Source: Megaustenia siamemsis
Taxonomy: Eukaryota; Mollusca; Gastropoda; Stylommatophora; Ariophantidae
Assembly: GCA_032433765.1 (NCBI GenBank)
Contig: JAVIAB010000092.1
Location: 100,862,064-100,926,063, forward strand
Length of the DNA: 64,000 nt
Reading direction: 5' to 3'
The notes beneath the pieces were generated by a model. It was not told the origin of the DNA and did no database searches. It was given only the letters and a program-made list of their open reading frames with translations. This document shows positions 35,139-45,000 of this stretch, piece by piece. The first letter of the stretch is position 1; each line of letters opens with the position of its first letter. The position numbers and the translations under genes are program-made.

Positions 35139-36356
35139 TCACCCGATCGGGAACCCTTGAATGTGGAATAAATAAAAACTAGTGGCGGGAATGCTCTCTA
35201 CCATCCACTTAGTATCGGGTCTGTTGAGCATGGCAGTGTCTACGGGGTTATGTTCCTTTAGAGAATCAACGAATCTGGTGAAATCATCACGATTATTGAT
35301 TAACTTCGGGAACTCGAGAACAGCTGAATTATTAAGGGATGCGTGGAAGAAACGTAAATCTCCATCCTCTCTGTGACGGAGGATAAGATGGTGACCATAG
35401 TTAATTTTAAAACGAGTTGTCTGACTATCAAACACATCTCTTAAAGGAATAGACCAGTCTGTGATGAATGGACGATCAGGTGAGTGGAAGAAAGTGTATG
35501 TGGAAACTGTTCTATTGATACTAGCGTGAGTGTTTATGACTGACCAGTTTTGTTGATATACATCCCGCACATCAGATGGTAGTGTTGCTAATGGGTCATC
35601 GGGTTTGTGCTTTTTACCCTCTGTGGATTGTTCCTCATCTAACTCTCTCTTCGTCGATGATGAGGGGGCCAACTGTAACGAAGTTGAAGGAGCCATTAGT
35701 GAAGTGGGTGTTGTAGCAGGTACCGACGGTGTTGTAGAAGCTGTTGTAGAAACTGAATGTTTCAGTCTTCTCATATGTCGGGTTAAAGAACCTCGAGTCG
35801 TATACGTACGCTGACATGTGGTGCACACATGACGGATAAGAGAAGCTGATATGGTAGACAGTACCGAGGGTGCAACTAGCGATGTAGACGATAACAATGA
35901 TGAAGGAGCTGTTGTAGAAACTAAGTGTTTTACTCTCCTATGGCTGGCTAAAGATCTTCGACTCTTATATGAACGTTGACAAATAGGACACGTATGACGG
36001 ATAAGAGAAACTGTTACGGTAGCCGGTACCGATAGTGAAACTGGTGATGTAGACGGTACCAAGGGTGAAGTTGATTCCTGTGCTGAATGTTTTAGTCTCC
36101 TATGGCTGGCTAAAGAACTTCGACTCGAATATGAACGTTGACAAATGTCACAAACATGGTGTATAAGACGATGAGCGGCCCGTATATGCTGAACCATATC
36201 TTGGCGCCGTTTAAACTGCTTCGAACATAATGCACACTGATGTTTACCAGAAGATGTTTCGTTATGAGAAAACATATGTAGAAGATCAAATAGTCCTTTA
36301 TCAATTATACTTAACATACCTAATTTAAATACATTAATATTTAATACCAAGCACAT
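35139..36356 (-). CDS. C2H2 zinc-finger protein of the Polinton-like element, left copy
   Basis: 405 residues, intact. Four C2H2 fingers: C41/C44/H57/H62, C69/C72/H85/H90, C123/C126/H139/H144 and C178/C181/H194/H200. Fingers two to four share CQRSY/T....SLASHRR and are separated by Ser/Thr/Pro-rich linkers. A basic stretch (KKHKPDD, about 248) leads to a conserved-looking C-terminal domain, about 262-405, with VRDVYQQNWSVINTH, FKINYGHHLILRH, DLRFFHASLNNSAV, PDTKWMVESIP and a final FPIG. From memory, this domain accompanies PolB-type genes in invertebrate Maverick/Polinton-like elements; I cannot verify that here. The likely role is DNA binding in element replication or regulation. It is transcribed outward, towards the left terminus. 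A start at Met14 or Met28 is also possible. Confidence 0.8.
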   Translation of the reverse strand: MCLVLNINVFKLGMLSIIDKGLFDLLHMFSHNETSSGKHQCALCSKQFKRRQDMVQHIRAAHRLIHHVCDICQRSYSSRSSLASHRRLKHSAQESTSPLVPSTSPVSLSVPATVTVSLIRHTCPICQRSYKSRRSLASHRRVKHLVSTTAPSSLLSSTSLVAPSVLSTISASLIRHVCTTCQRTYTTRGSLTRHMRRLKHSVSTTASTTPSVPATTPTSLMAPSTSLQLAPSSSTKRELDEEQSTEGKKHKPDDPLATLPSDVRDVYQQNWSVINTHASINRTVSTYTFFHSPDRPFITDWSIPLRDVFDSQTTRFKINYGHHLILRHREDGDLRFFHASLNNSAVLEFPKLINNRDDFTRFVDSLKEHNPVDTAMLNRPDTKWMVESIPATSFYLFHIQGFPIG

Positions 36357-36702
36357 CAGGACTAAAAATATCCCCTTTTAATCAACCAATAAGATAAACA
36401 CATGAAAAACGAAGGAATAATACACTCAACAAGGCTTAACATACGTACTTTATACACATCACCAGTAATACAATCGAGTAGCCTTTTATTGATAACCTAC
36501 CACATCGTTATGAGATAAGAGAAAAACAGAAAAAAAAATATTCAACTTACATCATAAAAATAGATCCACAACACAGACCGGTAGACTGAACAGTACTATG
36601 AAAATAAACTTCCGTGAATCAATCGCGCTTATAACAAGAAGTTTCACATGCAACTGGTAAATAAAAGTTGGACGACACTATTTCACTCTCGACTAACATC
36701 TA

Positions 36703-36930
36703 GGCTAACCAATCAGAGAAGAGGATTTCTATCGGACACCCATCAACGAAATGACTAACCTTTAGATTAACCAATCAGAGAAGAGGATTTCTATCGGACA
36801 CCCATCAACGAAATGACTAACCTTTAGATTAACCAATCAGAGAAGAGGATTTCTATCGGACACCCATCAACGAAATGACTGACCTTTAGATTAACTAATC
36901 AGAGAAGAGGATTACTGTTATCGTGACAAT
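36703..36930 (-). promoter_or_regulatory. Four 62-bp units with CCAAT boxes (left arm)
   Basis: Units start at a 62-bp spacing. CCAATCAG lies at 36709, 36771 and 36833, and a changed CTAATCAG at 36895. CCAATCA is the NF-Y type box. They lie 350-550 bp upstream of the gene's ATG on the coding side. A TATAAG-like element and a GTAAGT donor lie between, as described for the right arm. Confidence 0.45.
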
Positions 36931-37487
36931 TGACCTTATTTTCCACTTGAAGTGCTGTCGAGTCTGACGCATGGGTTACTTTAAATCGATTCGACCCCTG
37001 ATACAATCCACCTGTCGGGTCACTGATGGGGGAAATAATACAGGTATGGGTTACTTGAACGCACTTTGACCCCTGATGCAATACCAGAGGAGTTGTATAA
37101 GGCCCAAAAATTACGCCAAATCGCAAAAATTTTACTACCAGAACACAAAAAAATTTAAACTCATAAGCGAAAAAGTCGACCTCAAAACCCTAAAAATCTA
37201 CTCCCATACTGATACTAGTTAGACACATCGAACAGATAGTTACATCCAAAGTCCCGTCAAATCGCCAATATTTTTCCCACAGAACACAAAAATGTAGGCT
37301 CATACTAAAAAAAATCGACCTCAAAACCATAAAAAGCTACTCACATAGTCATACTAGTTAGACACAACGAGCAGGAAGTTATATTCAAGGTCCAAAAAGA
37401 GTGGCCAAATCACTAACATTTTACCTCCAGAACACAAAAATTTAGGCACATATTAAAAAAGTCGACCTAAAAAGCCCAAAAAAGCTA

Positions 37488-38465
37488 TTCTTCTTCTTCT
37501 TCTACCTTTTAGCTCCCAGTGGAGCATAGGTCTTCAACAAACACTTTCCAAGTCGTTCTGTTTTTTGCAATTCTTTTAAGATCATTCCATGTCTTCCCCA
37601 TCATCTTCATCTCTGCTTCAATCTGTCTTCTCCAAGAATTCCTTGGTCTTCCTCTTTGTCTTTTCCCCTGGGGATTCCAAAAAAGGGCCTGTTGTGTAAT
37701 ACTCTCAGTTGGTTTCCGTAGTGTGTGTCCTATCCATCGCCATCGTCTTCGCTGTATTTCTTTATCCACTGGTATTTGACCGGTACATTTCCATAATTCC
37801 ACGTTTGTAACTTTGTCCTGCCATTTCCATCCCTTTATTCTGCGCAAGCATCCATTAATGAAAGTCTGTACCTTCGTGATTGTCAATTTTGTTATTCTCC
37901 ATGTTTCACAGCCATATAATAGAACCGACTTAACATTGGAGTTGAAAATTTGTATTTTTGTATTTAGCCTAATTTCTTTGGATTTCCATATGTTTCCCAG
38001 TGCAATGAAAGCTCCTCTTGCTTTTGATATCCTTATTTTGGTATCGTTTTCTGTTCCTCCCTCTTTATCTATATTACTGCCCAGATATATATAAGATTGT
38101 ACGTCTAGTAGAGGTATTTCTCCTAGTTTTATTTGGTTATTGCCAACTGCATTAATTCTCATAATGTTGGTCTTATCTCTATTAATCTTTAGTCCTAGCT
38201 GTTGTGATCTCTCATCTAATATACTCATTTTATCTTGCATCTGTTGGTGGCTGTGTGATAGGAGAGCTATGTCATCAGCAAAGTCTAAATCATCAAGTTG
38301 TTTGGTCAGTGACCACTGGATCCCATTTCTGTTGTTTTGAGTTATTTTCATAATCCAATCTATGGCGTGCTGTGTTACCTTCACACAAATTGATGAGGCT
38401 TTCCATTCTGACGAATAATATTCATTCAGCAGACATAACAAAACAGTATTAATTCTGACTGCCAA
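37488..38465 (-). mobile_element. LINE 3' portion with 318-codon open frame
   Basis: The best-preserved LINE piece in the window: an open frame at 37509-38465. From the N-terminus: non-homologous start, then GIQWSLTKQLDDLDFADDIA (RT motif C, FADD), LLSHSHQQMQDKMSILDERS, GLKINRDKTNIMRINA, YIYLGSNIDKEGGTENDTKI, NVKSVLLYGCETW, then RRRWRWIGHTLRKP and GKRQRGRPRNSWRR. The 3' tail (GAA)n meets the inner end of the left arm at 37487. The ORF lacks motifs 1-B of the RT and the endonuclease, so it is a truncated copy despite being open. The same family is at 24183-25010. Confidence 0.8.
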
Positions 38466-38619
38466 ACATTTCTGCCAGATTGTGTCTCAAGACAAGAACA
38501 GAAAGTTGATACCTTGTTTACTTATCTATATTTAGTTGACCTCCACTATTTGTCTATTTGGATGTGTATAACAAGATAGTTGCTTTTAATAAAAGTGTGA
38601 CAGTAAATACACTTCAGAG

Positions 38620-38890
38620 GCAAAAAAAAGAGAGCTAATATCCAATATTAGGAAGTAACAATCATCATTTTTTTAACCATGAATGAGAAGTTGAAATGTA
38701 TTGTAACAAGTAGGAAAATTGAGGGGACGAAGAGATAGAGATAAGCAAAGAGAAAAAGATACCAGACAGCTTAAGAGAATGGCATGACAGAAAGTTAGCA
38801 ACAGAAATGATAAATAACTGTCGAGATCGAAAGTTGTGGAGTGACATGATCACCTACGACAACAGGCATGGTACTTGATAATGATGATGA
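38620..38890 (+). mobile_element. LINE 3'-end fragment, (TGATGA)-tailed family
   Basis: AAGAGAGCTAATATCCAATA, CGAGATCGAAAGTTGTGGAG and CATGATCACCTACGACAACA match the end of the LINE at 8976-10340. It ends in GATGATGATAATGATGATG. Frameshifted. Confidence 0.75.
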
Positions 38891-39342
38891 TAATGATGAT
38901 GACAATAACTTGCATACAAACACATGCACACTAATAAGCATGTACACAAACACACACGAACGTCATTCACAATAATTCTCTCCTTTATATAAATACGTTA
39001 ACACACACAAGAATGTTGCAGGTGCTACTGAGTTAAGTGCTTTGTGCACACCGTGAGCTGTGTGTCTCATCCGTTTTGATCATGTTCCGATATTCCAATG
39101 GTTTACGATGAATGATGATATTGTATGACAGGGAACAGTTGGCTGTGTTCACTTTCTGTGCGGTTTCGCCTTATGTCTTTTGGCGTGTGCTGAGACTGCT
39201 ATGATGGGGACTACAGCTACCTTTCTTTGTTTTGGTGATGAGTTAGTAATTCGGATGATTCCACTGGCACGGACGGTTGAGCAATTATGGATTTTAATTC
39301 GTTTGCAGTGATACCGGGGCCTTCCATAACCATAACCAAAAC

Positions 39343-39368
39343 CAAACACACACACACACACACACACA
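39343..39368. repeat. (CA)n microsatellite
   Basis: Thirteen CA units. Confidence 0.9.
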
Positions 39369-39479
39369 AAAACATTAAACAAGAAAAGTAAGGGAGGAAG
39401 AGAGATATGTTTATGACATTTTGCGCAGCCTGCACAACATTTACGCTAATTGCCGTCGTTAACAGAAACCAAGTCCATA

Positions 39480-39560
39480 TACTTCCACTTGTCGAGATGC
39501 AGCGGTTAATGCCCATATGCGCAGTGATGATGCGCACTGGATACATTCTAAACAAAACCC
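39480..39560. repeat. Internal relic resembling the element's terminus
   Basis: GCAGCGGTTAATGCCC (about 39498-39513) matches the subterminal repeat of the Polinton-like ends, and GATGCGCACTG (about 39528) matches GTGATGCGCACTGCC at 34355 in the arm. The two lie in the same order but much closer together than in the arm. It may be a decayed terminus of an older copy. Confidence 0.4.
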
Positions 39561-39679
39561 TGGTCCCTTAAAACATGCATCATATATTTGAAGATATTGC
39601 TAGATTGTATACTATATTACAACTTTAAAAAGTACCGGGGTGACCCTGACTGAATTTCTATAACTACAATTGCGGTTGC

Positions 39680-40412
39680 TGCGTGCTGTGATGTGGCAGT
39701 TGGGTTTGGTGACTGGACAAATGCTTGTTGTGATGTGATAGTGTTATCTTCGTGACTGGACAACTGCTTGTTGTGATGCGATAATGTTATTTAATGACTG
39801 GACACCTGCTTGTTGTGATGTAATAATGTTATTTGGTGACTGGATAACTGCTTGTTGTGATGTAATAATGTTATTTGGTGACTGAATAACTGCTTGTTGT
39901 TATGTGATAGTGTTATTTGGTGACTGGATAACTGCTTGTTGTGATGCAATAATGTTATTTAGTGACTGGACACCTGCTTGTTGTGATGTAATAATGTTAT
40001 TTGGTGACTGGATAACTGCTTGTTGTGATGTAATAATGTTATTTGGTGACTGGATAACTGCTTGTTGTGATATGACAATGTTAATTGGTGACTGGATAAC
40101 TGCCTGTTGTTATGTGATAGTGTTATTTGGTGACTGGATAACTGCTTGTTGTGATGCGATAATGTTATTTAGTGACTGGACAACTGCTTGTTGTGATGTA
40201 ATAATGTTATTTGGTGACTGGATAACTGCTTGTTGTGATGTAATAATGTTATTTAGTGACTGGACAACTGCTTGTTGTGATGCGATAATGTTATTTAGTG
40301 ACTGAACAACTGCTTGTTGTGATGTAATAATGTTGTTTGGTGACTGGATAACTGCTTGTTGTTATGTGATAGTGTTATTTGTTGACTGGACAACTGCTTC
40401 TTATGATATGAT
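39680..40412. repeat. 42-bp minisatellite
   Basis: About 17 units of GTGACTGGATAACTGCTTGT plus TGTGATGTAATAATGTTATTTG. The 133-codon frame across it is an array artefact (period 14 codons). Confidence 0.95.
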
Positions 40413-40639
40413 GTGTCATTTTATGTTGCGGCAGCAGAATGTCAGAATGATGTAGTTTTTACACCACCCCAAAAGTGGAATAACATGCACCGAAACTGCA
40501 CCAAAACCGCACGAGAAGTAGTATGTTCGGGTGTGTTCACAGGCACAACTACTACTAGCTTTTTGTTGTTTTTTTGATGGAATTTGATATGTAGGGGTGT
40601 CAAAAATTATGTGGGAGGTATGCCTTGAGGTTATATTTG

Positions 40640-41568
40640 AATTTTTTATCGCTTTCAGGGGCGTAACCCTCAAAAATTTTAAGGGGGGTAACAATTTCAA
40701 AAGTGATTTTTAAGTTAATTTTTGGTGTGGGGATGTTTAAAATAAAGTTTTAGGTAAGCCTACGTGCTAAATTGACGATTTTTACCGATTTCATGGGCGT
40801 AACCCTCAAAAATGCTAAGGGGGTAAAATCCTAAAAGTGGTTTTTTTATGTAAATCTTTGCAATGGGGATGTCTAAAATAAAGTTTGGGGTATGCCTAGA
40901 GTGAAAATTTACGATTTTTACCGATTTCATGGGCGTAACCCTCAAAAACGGTAAGGGGGTAACAATTTCAAAAGTGATTTTTAAGTTAATTTTTGGTGTG
41001 GGGATGTCTAAAATAAAGTTTTAGGTAAGTCTACGTGCTAAATTTACGATTTTTATCCATTTCAGGGGCGTAACCCTCAAAAATGGTAAAGGGGGTAACA
41101 ATTTCAAAAGTGATTTTTAAGTTAATTTTTGATGTGGGGATGTCTAAAATAAAGTTTGGGGTATGCCTAGAGTGAAAATTTACGATTTTTATCGATATCA
41201 GGGGCGTAGTCACCAAAGATGGTAAGGGGTGTTACACTTTCAAAAGTGATTTTTAAGTAAATTTTTGGTATGAGGATGTCTAAAATAAAGTTTTAGGTAA
41301 GCCTAGCGTGAAAACTTACGATTTTTACCGATTTCATGGGCGTAACCCTCAAAAATGGTAAGGGGGTAAAATCCTAAAAGTGGTTTTTTATGTAAATCTT
41401 TGCAATGGGGCTGTCTAAAATAAAGTTTGGGAGTATGCCTAGAGTGAAAATTTACGATTTTACCGCTTTTATGGGCGTATCCCTAAAAAAATGGTAAGGG
41501 GGTAACAATTTCAAAAGTGGTTTTTTATGTAAATCTTTGCAATGGGGATGTCTAAAATAACGTTATTT
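40640..41568. repeat. 135-bp tandem repeat
   Basis: Seven units, marked by GGGCGTAACCCTCAAAAATG at about 40662, 40796, 40931, 41068, 41204, 41339 and 41474. Between them lie TTTTTGGTGTGGGGATGTCT and AAAATAAAGTTTTAGGTA. They abut the inner end of the right arm and have no counterpart beside the left arm. Confidence 0.9.
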
Positions 41569-42010
41569 GGACCTTGAATATAACTTCCTGCTCGTTGTGT
41601 CTAACTATTATGACTATGTGAGTAGCTTTTTTGGGCTTTTTAGGTCGACTTTTTTAGTATGTGCCTAAATTTTTGTGTTCTGGAGGTAAAATGTTAGTGA
41701 TTTGGCCACTCTTTTTGGACCTTGAATATAACTTCCTGCTCGTTGTGTCTAACTAGTATGACTATGTGAGTAGCTTTTTATGGTTTTGAGGTCGATTTTT
41801 TTTAGTATGAGCCTACATTTTTGTGTTCTGTGGGAAAAATATTGGCGATTTGACGGGACTTTGGATGTAACTATCTGTTCGATGTGTCTAACTAGTATCA
41901 GTATGGGAGTAGATTTTTAGGGTTTTGAGGTCGACTTTTTCGCTTATGAGTTTAAATTTTTTTGTGTTCTGGTAGTAAAATTTTTGCGATTTGGCGTAAT
42001 TTTTGGGCCT
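41569..42010. repeat. About 140-bp tandem repeat crossing the inner end of the right arm
   Basis: Three units starting GGACCTTGAATATAACTTCC (41569, 41719) and GGACTTTGGATGTAACTATC (41857). The first unit begins outside the shared arm (41623), so the left arm was probably longer before a LINE inserted at 37487. Confidence 0.85.
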
Positions 42011-42212
42011 TATACAACTCCTCTGGTATTGCATCAGGGGTCAAAGTGCGTTCAAGTAACCCATACCTGTATTATTTCCCCCATCAGTGACCCGACAGGT
42101 GGATTGTATCAGGGGTCGAATCGATTTAAAGTAACCCATGCGTCAGACTCGACAGCACTTCAAGTGGAAAGTAAGGTCAATTGTCACGATAACAGTAATC
42201 CTCTTCTCTGAT

Positions 42213-42430
42213 TAGTTAATCTAAAGGTCAGTCATTTCGTTGATGGGTGTCCGATAGAAATCCTCCTCTCTGATTGGTTAATCTAAAGGTTAGTCATTTC
42301 GTTGATGGGTGTCCGATAGAAATCCTCTTCTCTGATTGGTTAATCTAAAGGTTAGTCATTTCGTTGATGGGTGTCCGATAGAAATCCTCTTCTCTGATTG
42401 GTTAGCCTAGATGTTAGTCGAGAGTGAAAT
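42213..42430 (+). promoter_or_regulatory. CCAAT-box units (right arm), with TATA-like box and candidate 5' intron downstream
   Basis: Mirror of the left-arm units: CTGATTGG three times and CTGATTAG once at 62-bp steps. Downstream lie TTATAAGCGC (42476), a possible initiator TTTCATAGT (42508), a consensus donor GTAAGT (42560) and an acceptor TATTTTTAG ending at 42749. Splicing these would give a 190-nt 5' intron and leave TCCTG before the ATG at 42755. All of this is read from consensus; there is no transcript evidence. Confidence 0.4.
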
Positions 42431-42754
42431 AGTGTCGTCCAACTTTTATTTACCAGTTGCATGTGAAACTTCTTGTTATAAGCGCGATTGATTCACGGAA
42501 GTTTATTTTCATAGTACTGTTCAGTCTACCGGTCTGTGTTGTGGATCTATTTTTATGATGTAAGTTGAATATTTTTTTTTTCTGTTTTTCTCTTATCTCA
42601 TAACGATGTGGTAGGTTATCAATAAAAGGCTACTCGATTGTATTACTGGTGATGTGTATAAAGTACGTATGTTAAGCCTTGTTGAGTGTATTATTCCTTC
42701 GTTTTTCATGTGTTTATCTTATTGGTTGATTAAAAGGGGATATTTTTAGTCCTG

Positions 42755-43972
42755 ATGTGCTTGGTATTAAATATTAATGTATTTAAATTAGGTATGTTAA
42801 GTATAATTGATAAAGGACTATTTGATCTTCTACAGATGTTTTCTCATAACGAAACATCTTCTGGTAAACATCAGTGTGCATTATGTTCGAAGCAGTTTAA
42901 ACGGCGCCAAGATATGGTTCAGCATATACGGGCCGCTCATCGTCTTATACACCATGTTTGTGACATTTGTCAACGTTCATATTCGAGTCGAAGTTCTTTA
43001 GCCAGCCATAGGAGACTAAAACATTCAGCACAGGAATCAACTTCACCCTTGGTACCGTCTACATCACCAGTTTCACTATCGGTACCGGCTACCGTAACAG
43101 TTTCTCTTATCCGTCATACGTGTCCTATTTGTCAACGTTCATATAAGAGTCGAAGATCTTTAGCCAGCCATAGGAGAGTAAAACACTTAGTTTCTACAAC
43201 AGCTCCTTCATCATTGTTATCGTCCACATCGCTAGTTGCACCCTCGGTACTGTCTACCATATCAGCTTCTCTTATCCGTCATGTGTGCACCACATGTCAG
43301 CGTACGTATACGACTCGAGGTTCTTTAACCCGACATATGAGAAGACTGAAACATTCAGTTTCTACAACAGCTTCTACAACACCGTCGGTACCTGCTACAA
43401 CACCCACTTCACTAATGGCTCCTTCAACTTCGTTACAGTTGGCCCCCTCATCATCGAAGAAGAGAGAGTTAGATGAGGAACAATCCACAGAGGGTAAAAA
43501 GCACAAACCCGATGACCCATTAGCAACACTACCATCTGATGTGCGGGATGTATATCAACAAAACTGGTCAGTCATAAACACTCACGCTAGTATCAATAGA
43601 ACAGTTTCCACATACACTTTCTTCCACTCACCTGATCGTCCATTCATCACAGACTGGTCTATTCCTTTAAGAGATGTGTTTGATAATCAGACAACTCGTT
43701 TTAAAATTAACTATGGTCACCATCTTATCCTCCGTCACGGAGAGGATGGAGATTTACGCTTCTTCCACGCATCCCTTAATAATTCAGCTGTTCTCGAGTT
43801 CCCGAAGTTAATCAATAATCGTGATGATTTCACCAGATTCGTTGATTCTCTAAAGGAACATAACCCCGTAGACACTGCCATGCTCAACAGACCCGATACT
43901 AAGTGGATGGTAGAGAGCATTCCCGCCACTAGTTTTTATTTATTCCACATTCAAGGGTTCCCGATCGGGTGA
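42755..43972 (+). CDS. C2H2 zinc-finger protein of the Polinton-like element, right copy
   Basis: 405 residues, the partner of the left-arm gene. It differs from it at four positions: Q27 for H, K for T in the SSS(K/T)KRE stretch, N for S in FD(N/S)QTT, and G for R in RH(G/R)EDG. All four fingers and the C-terminal domain are intact. It reads outward towards the right terminus, so the two copies are transcribed divergently from the element's centre. A possible weak donor, GGGTGATT, overlaps the stop, so an unseen downstream exon cannot be excluded, but only 1 kb of low-complexity arm remains before the terminus. Confidence 0.8.
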   Translation: MCLVLNINVFKLGMLSIIDKGLFDLLQMFSHNETSSGKHQCALCSKQFKRRQDMVQHIRAAHRLIHHVCDICQRSYSSRSSLASHRRLKHSAQESTSPLVPSTSPVSLSVPATVTVSLIRHTCPICQRSYKSRRSLASHRRVKHLVSTTAPSSLLSSTSLVAPSVLSTISASLIRHVCTTCQRTYTTRGSLTRHMRRLKHSVSTTASTTPSVPATTPTSLMAPSTSLQLAPSSSKKRELDEEQSTEGKKHKPDDPLATLPSDVRDVYQQNWSVINTHASINRTVSTYTFFHSPDRPFITDWSIPLRDVFDNQTTRFKINYGHHLILRHGEDGDLRFFHASLNNSAVLEFPKLINNRDDFTRFVDSLKEHNPVDTAMLNRPDTKWMVESIPATSFYLFHIQGFPIG

Positions 43973-44208
43973 TTAGTCATCGCGTTCGAGCTTGTGTGGT
44001 CAAAACGGAAAGTGAGATGGGCGGGTGACATGGTAGGAGAAAAGACTAGGAGGGGGTTAGGAGAAGGGAGAGCGAGAGAGAGAGATGTTAAATTTTACTG
44101 TACAAGTATAAAATATATGTTCACTCATGAATTAATAAAATTGTTATTGTGAAAATTATATAGAAGGCTTCATATTTGTTTATTGTACCTGTCTTGGTTA
44201 ATTCACTT

Positions 44209-44212
<4 letters not shown>

Positions 44213-44258
<46 letters not shown>

Positions 44259-44620
44259 ACCACTATTACTGATGAGCAAGCGAGAGCTAGCACCTGGTTT
44301 AAAGAGACAGAGCTGGAGAGGGAGCGAGAGCGATGGAGCGGGCGAGAGATCGCGAGAGCCAGAGATGGAGAGAGATAGCGAGACCGAAAGAGACAGAGCT
44401 GGAGAGGGAGCGAGAGAGAGCGATGGAGAGGGAGAGAGATAGCGAGAGATAGAGACAGCGAGAGCGAAAGAGACAGAGAGGGAGCGAGAGAGAGAGAGCG
44501 ATGGAGAGGGGGAGAGATAACGAGAGAGACAGAGACGGAGAGGGAGAGAGAGATAACGCGAGAGACAGAGACGGAATTGGAGAGAGAATGATCGAGAGTG
44601 AAAGAGATAGCGATGGAGAG

Positions 44621-44651
<31 letters not shown>

Positions 44652-44655
44652 TAGC
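44213..44655. repeat. GA-rich imperfect tract (right arm)
   Basis: Mirror of 34465-34902, with a longer pure GA run (44213-44255). Confidence 0.9.
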
Positions 44656-44819
44656 GAACCAGTATTACTGATGAGCAAGCTAGAGCTAGCACCTTCTTTC
44701 CTCCCTTTTCAACTCATCACAACACTATTTATTTACAAGCACACACATATCGTGAGGCAGTGCGCATCACGAGGTCACCTATGCTCACCAAGGTCTCGCT
44801 GTCTTGGTCGATCCGTCTT

Positions 44820-44990
44820 GCTGCGTTTTTTTTCGTTTTTTTCTGTATAGAAAGTATACACGCAGAAAAGGTTAGGGGGCATTAACCGCTGCGATTTTTT
44901 CTATATAAAAAGTATACACGCAGCTGCGTTTTTTTCTATATAAAGTATACAGGCAGAAAAGGGGGGGGGGGCATTAACCGCCATCTATAC
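44820..44990. repeat. Subterminal repeats of the right end
   Basis: Mirror of 34141-34310: CATTAACCGC twice and TATANAAAGTATAC three times. An 11-base G run at 44961-44971 replaces the 5-base run of the left end. Confidence 0.7.
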
Positions 44991-44994
44991 TACT

Positions 44995-45000
44995 CAAACA
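44995..45000. other. 6-bp target-site duplication, right
   Basis: CAAACA, identical to 34130-34135. Confidence 0.75.

Larger units (their letters stand above)
34136..37487 (+). repeat. Left inverted arm of the Polinton-like element
   Basis: 3,352 bp, the reverse complement of 41623-44994 (3,372 bp). Differences seen: C-run length at the terminus (5 against 11), the length of CT tracts near 34865, and scattered substitutions. From the outside in: subterminal repeats, CT-rich tract, the zinc-finger gene pointing outward, a promoter-like region with CCAAT units, and two to three copies of a roughly 140-bp repeat. The inner end is cut by a LINE tail (TTCTTCTTCTT). Confidence 0.9.
34136..44994. 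mobile_element. Maverick/Polinton-like element, core-deleted, two inverted arms
   Basis: A 10,859-bp element. It begins AGTAGTATAGATGGCGGTTA and ends with the reverse complement; the arms are 34136-37487 and 41623-44994. Ends of the AG...CT type, a 6-bp target duplication and a gene with the domain layout of a Polinton polymerase accessory region together point to Maverick/Polinton. Integrase, PolB catalytic domain, packaging ATPase, protease and capsid genes are all absent. The interior (37488-41622) holds LINE fragments and tandem repeats. Arms of 3.35 kb are longer than the few hundred bases usual for Polinton termini. The arms are about 99% identical. Alternatives are another large inverted-repeat DNA transposon, or a local inverted duplication; the exact target duplication argues against the latter. 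Confidence 0.7.
41623..44994 (-). repeat. Right inverted arm of the Polinton-like element
   Basis: 3,372 bp, reverse complement of the left arm, with the same order of parts. It is about 20 bp longer because of the terminal G run and a longer GA tract near 44215-44252. Confidence 0.9.

Noticed and set aside
37509..38465. 318-codon frame as an intact gene of the Polinton-like element
   Set aside because: Its content is the FADD-to-C-terminus part of a LINE reverse transcriptase, also found at 24183-25010 outside the element.
37488..41622. Integrase, PolB, ATPase, protease or capsid genes in the interior of the large element
   Set aside because: I looked for them and found only LINE fragments, minisatellites and AT-rich spacer.
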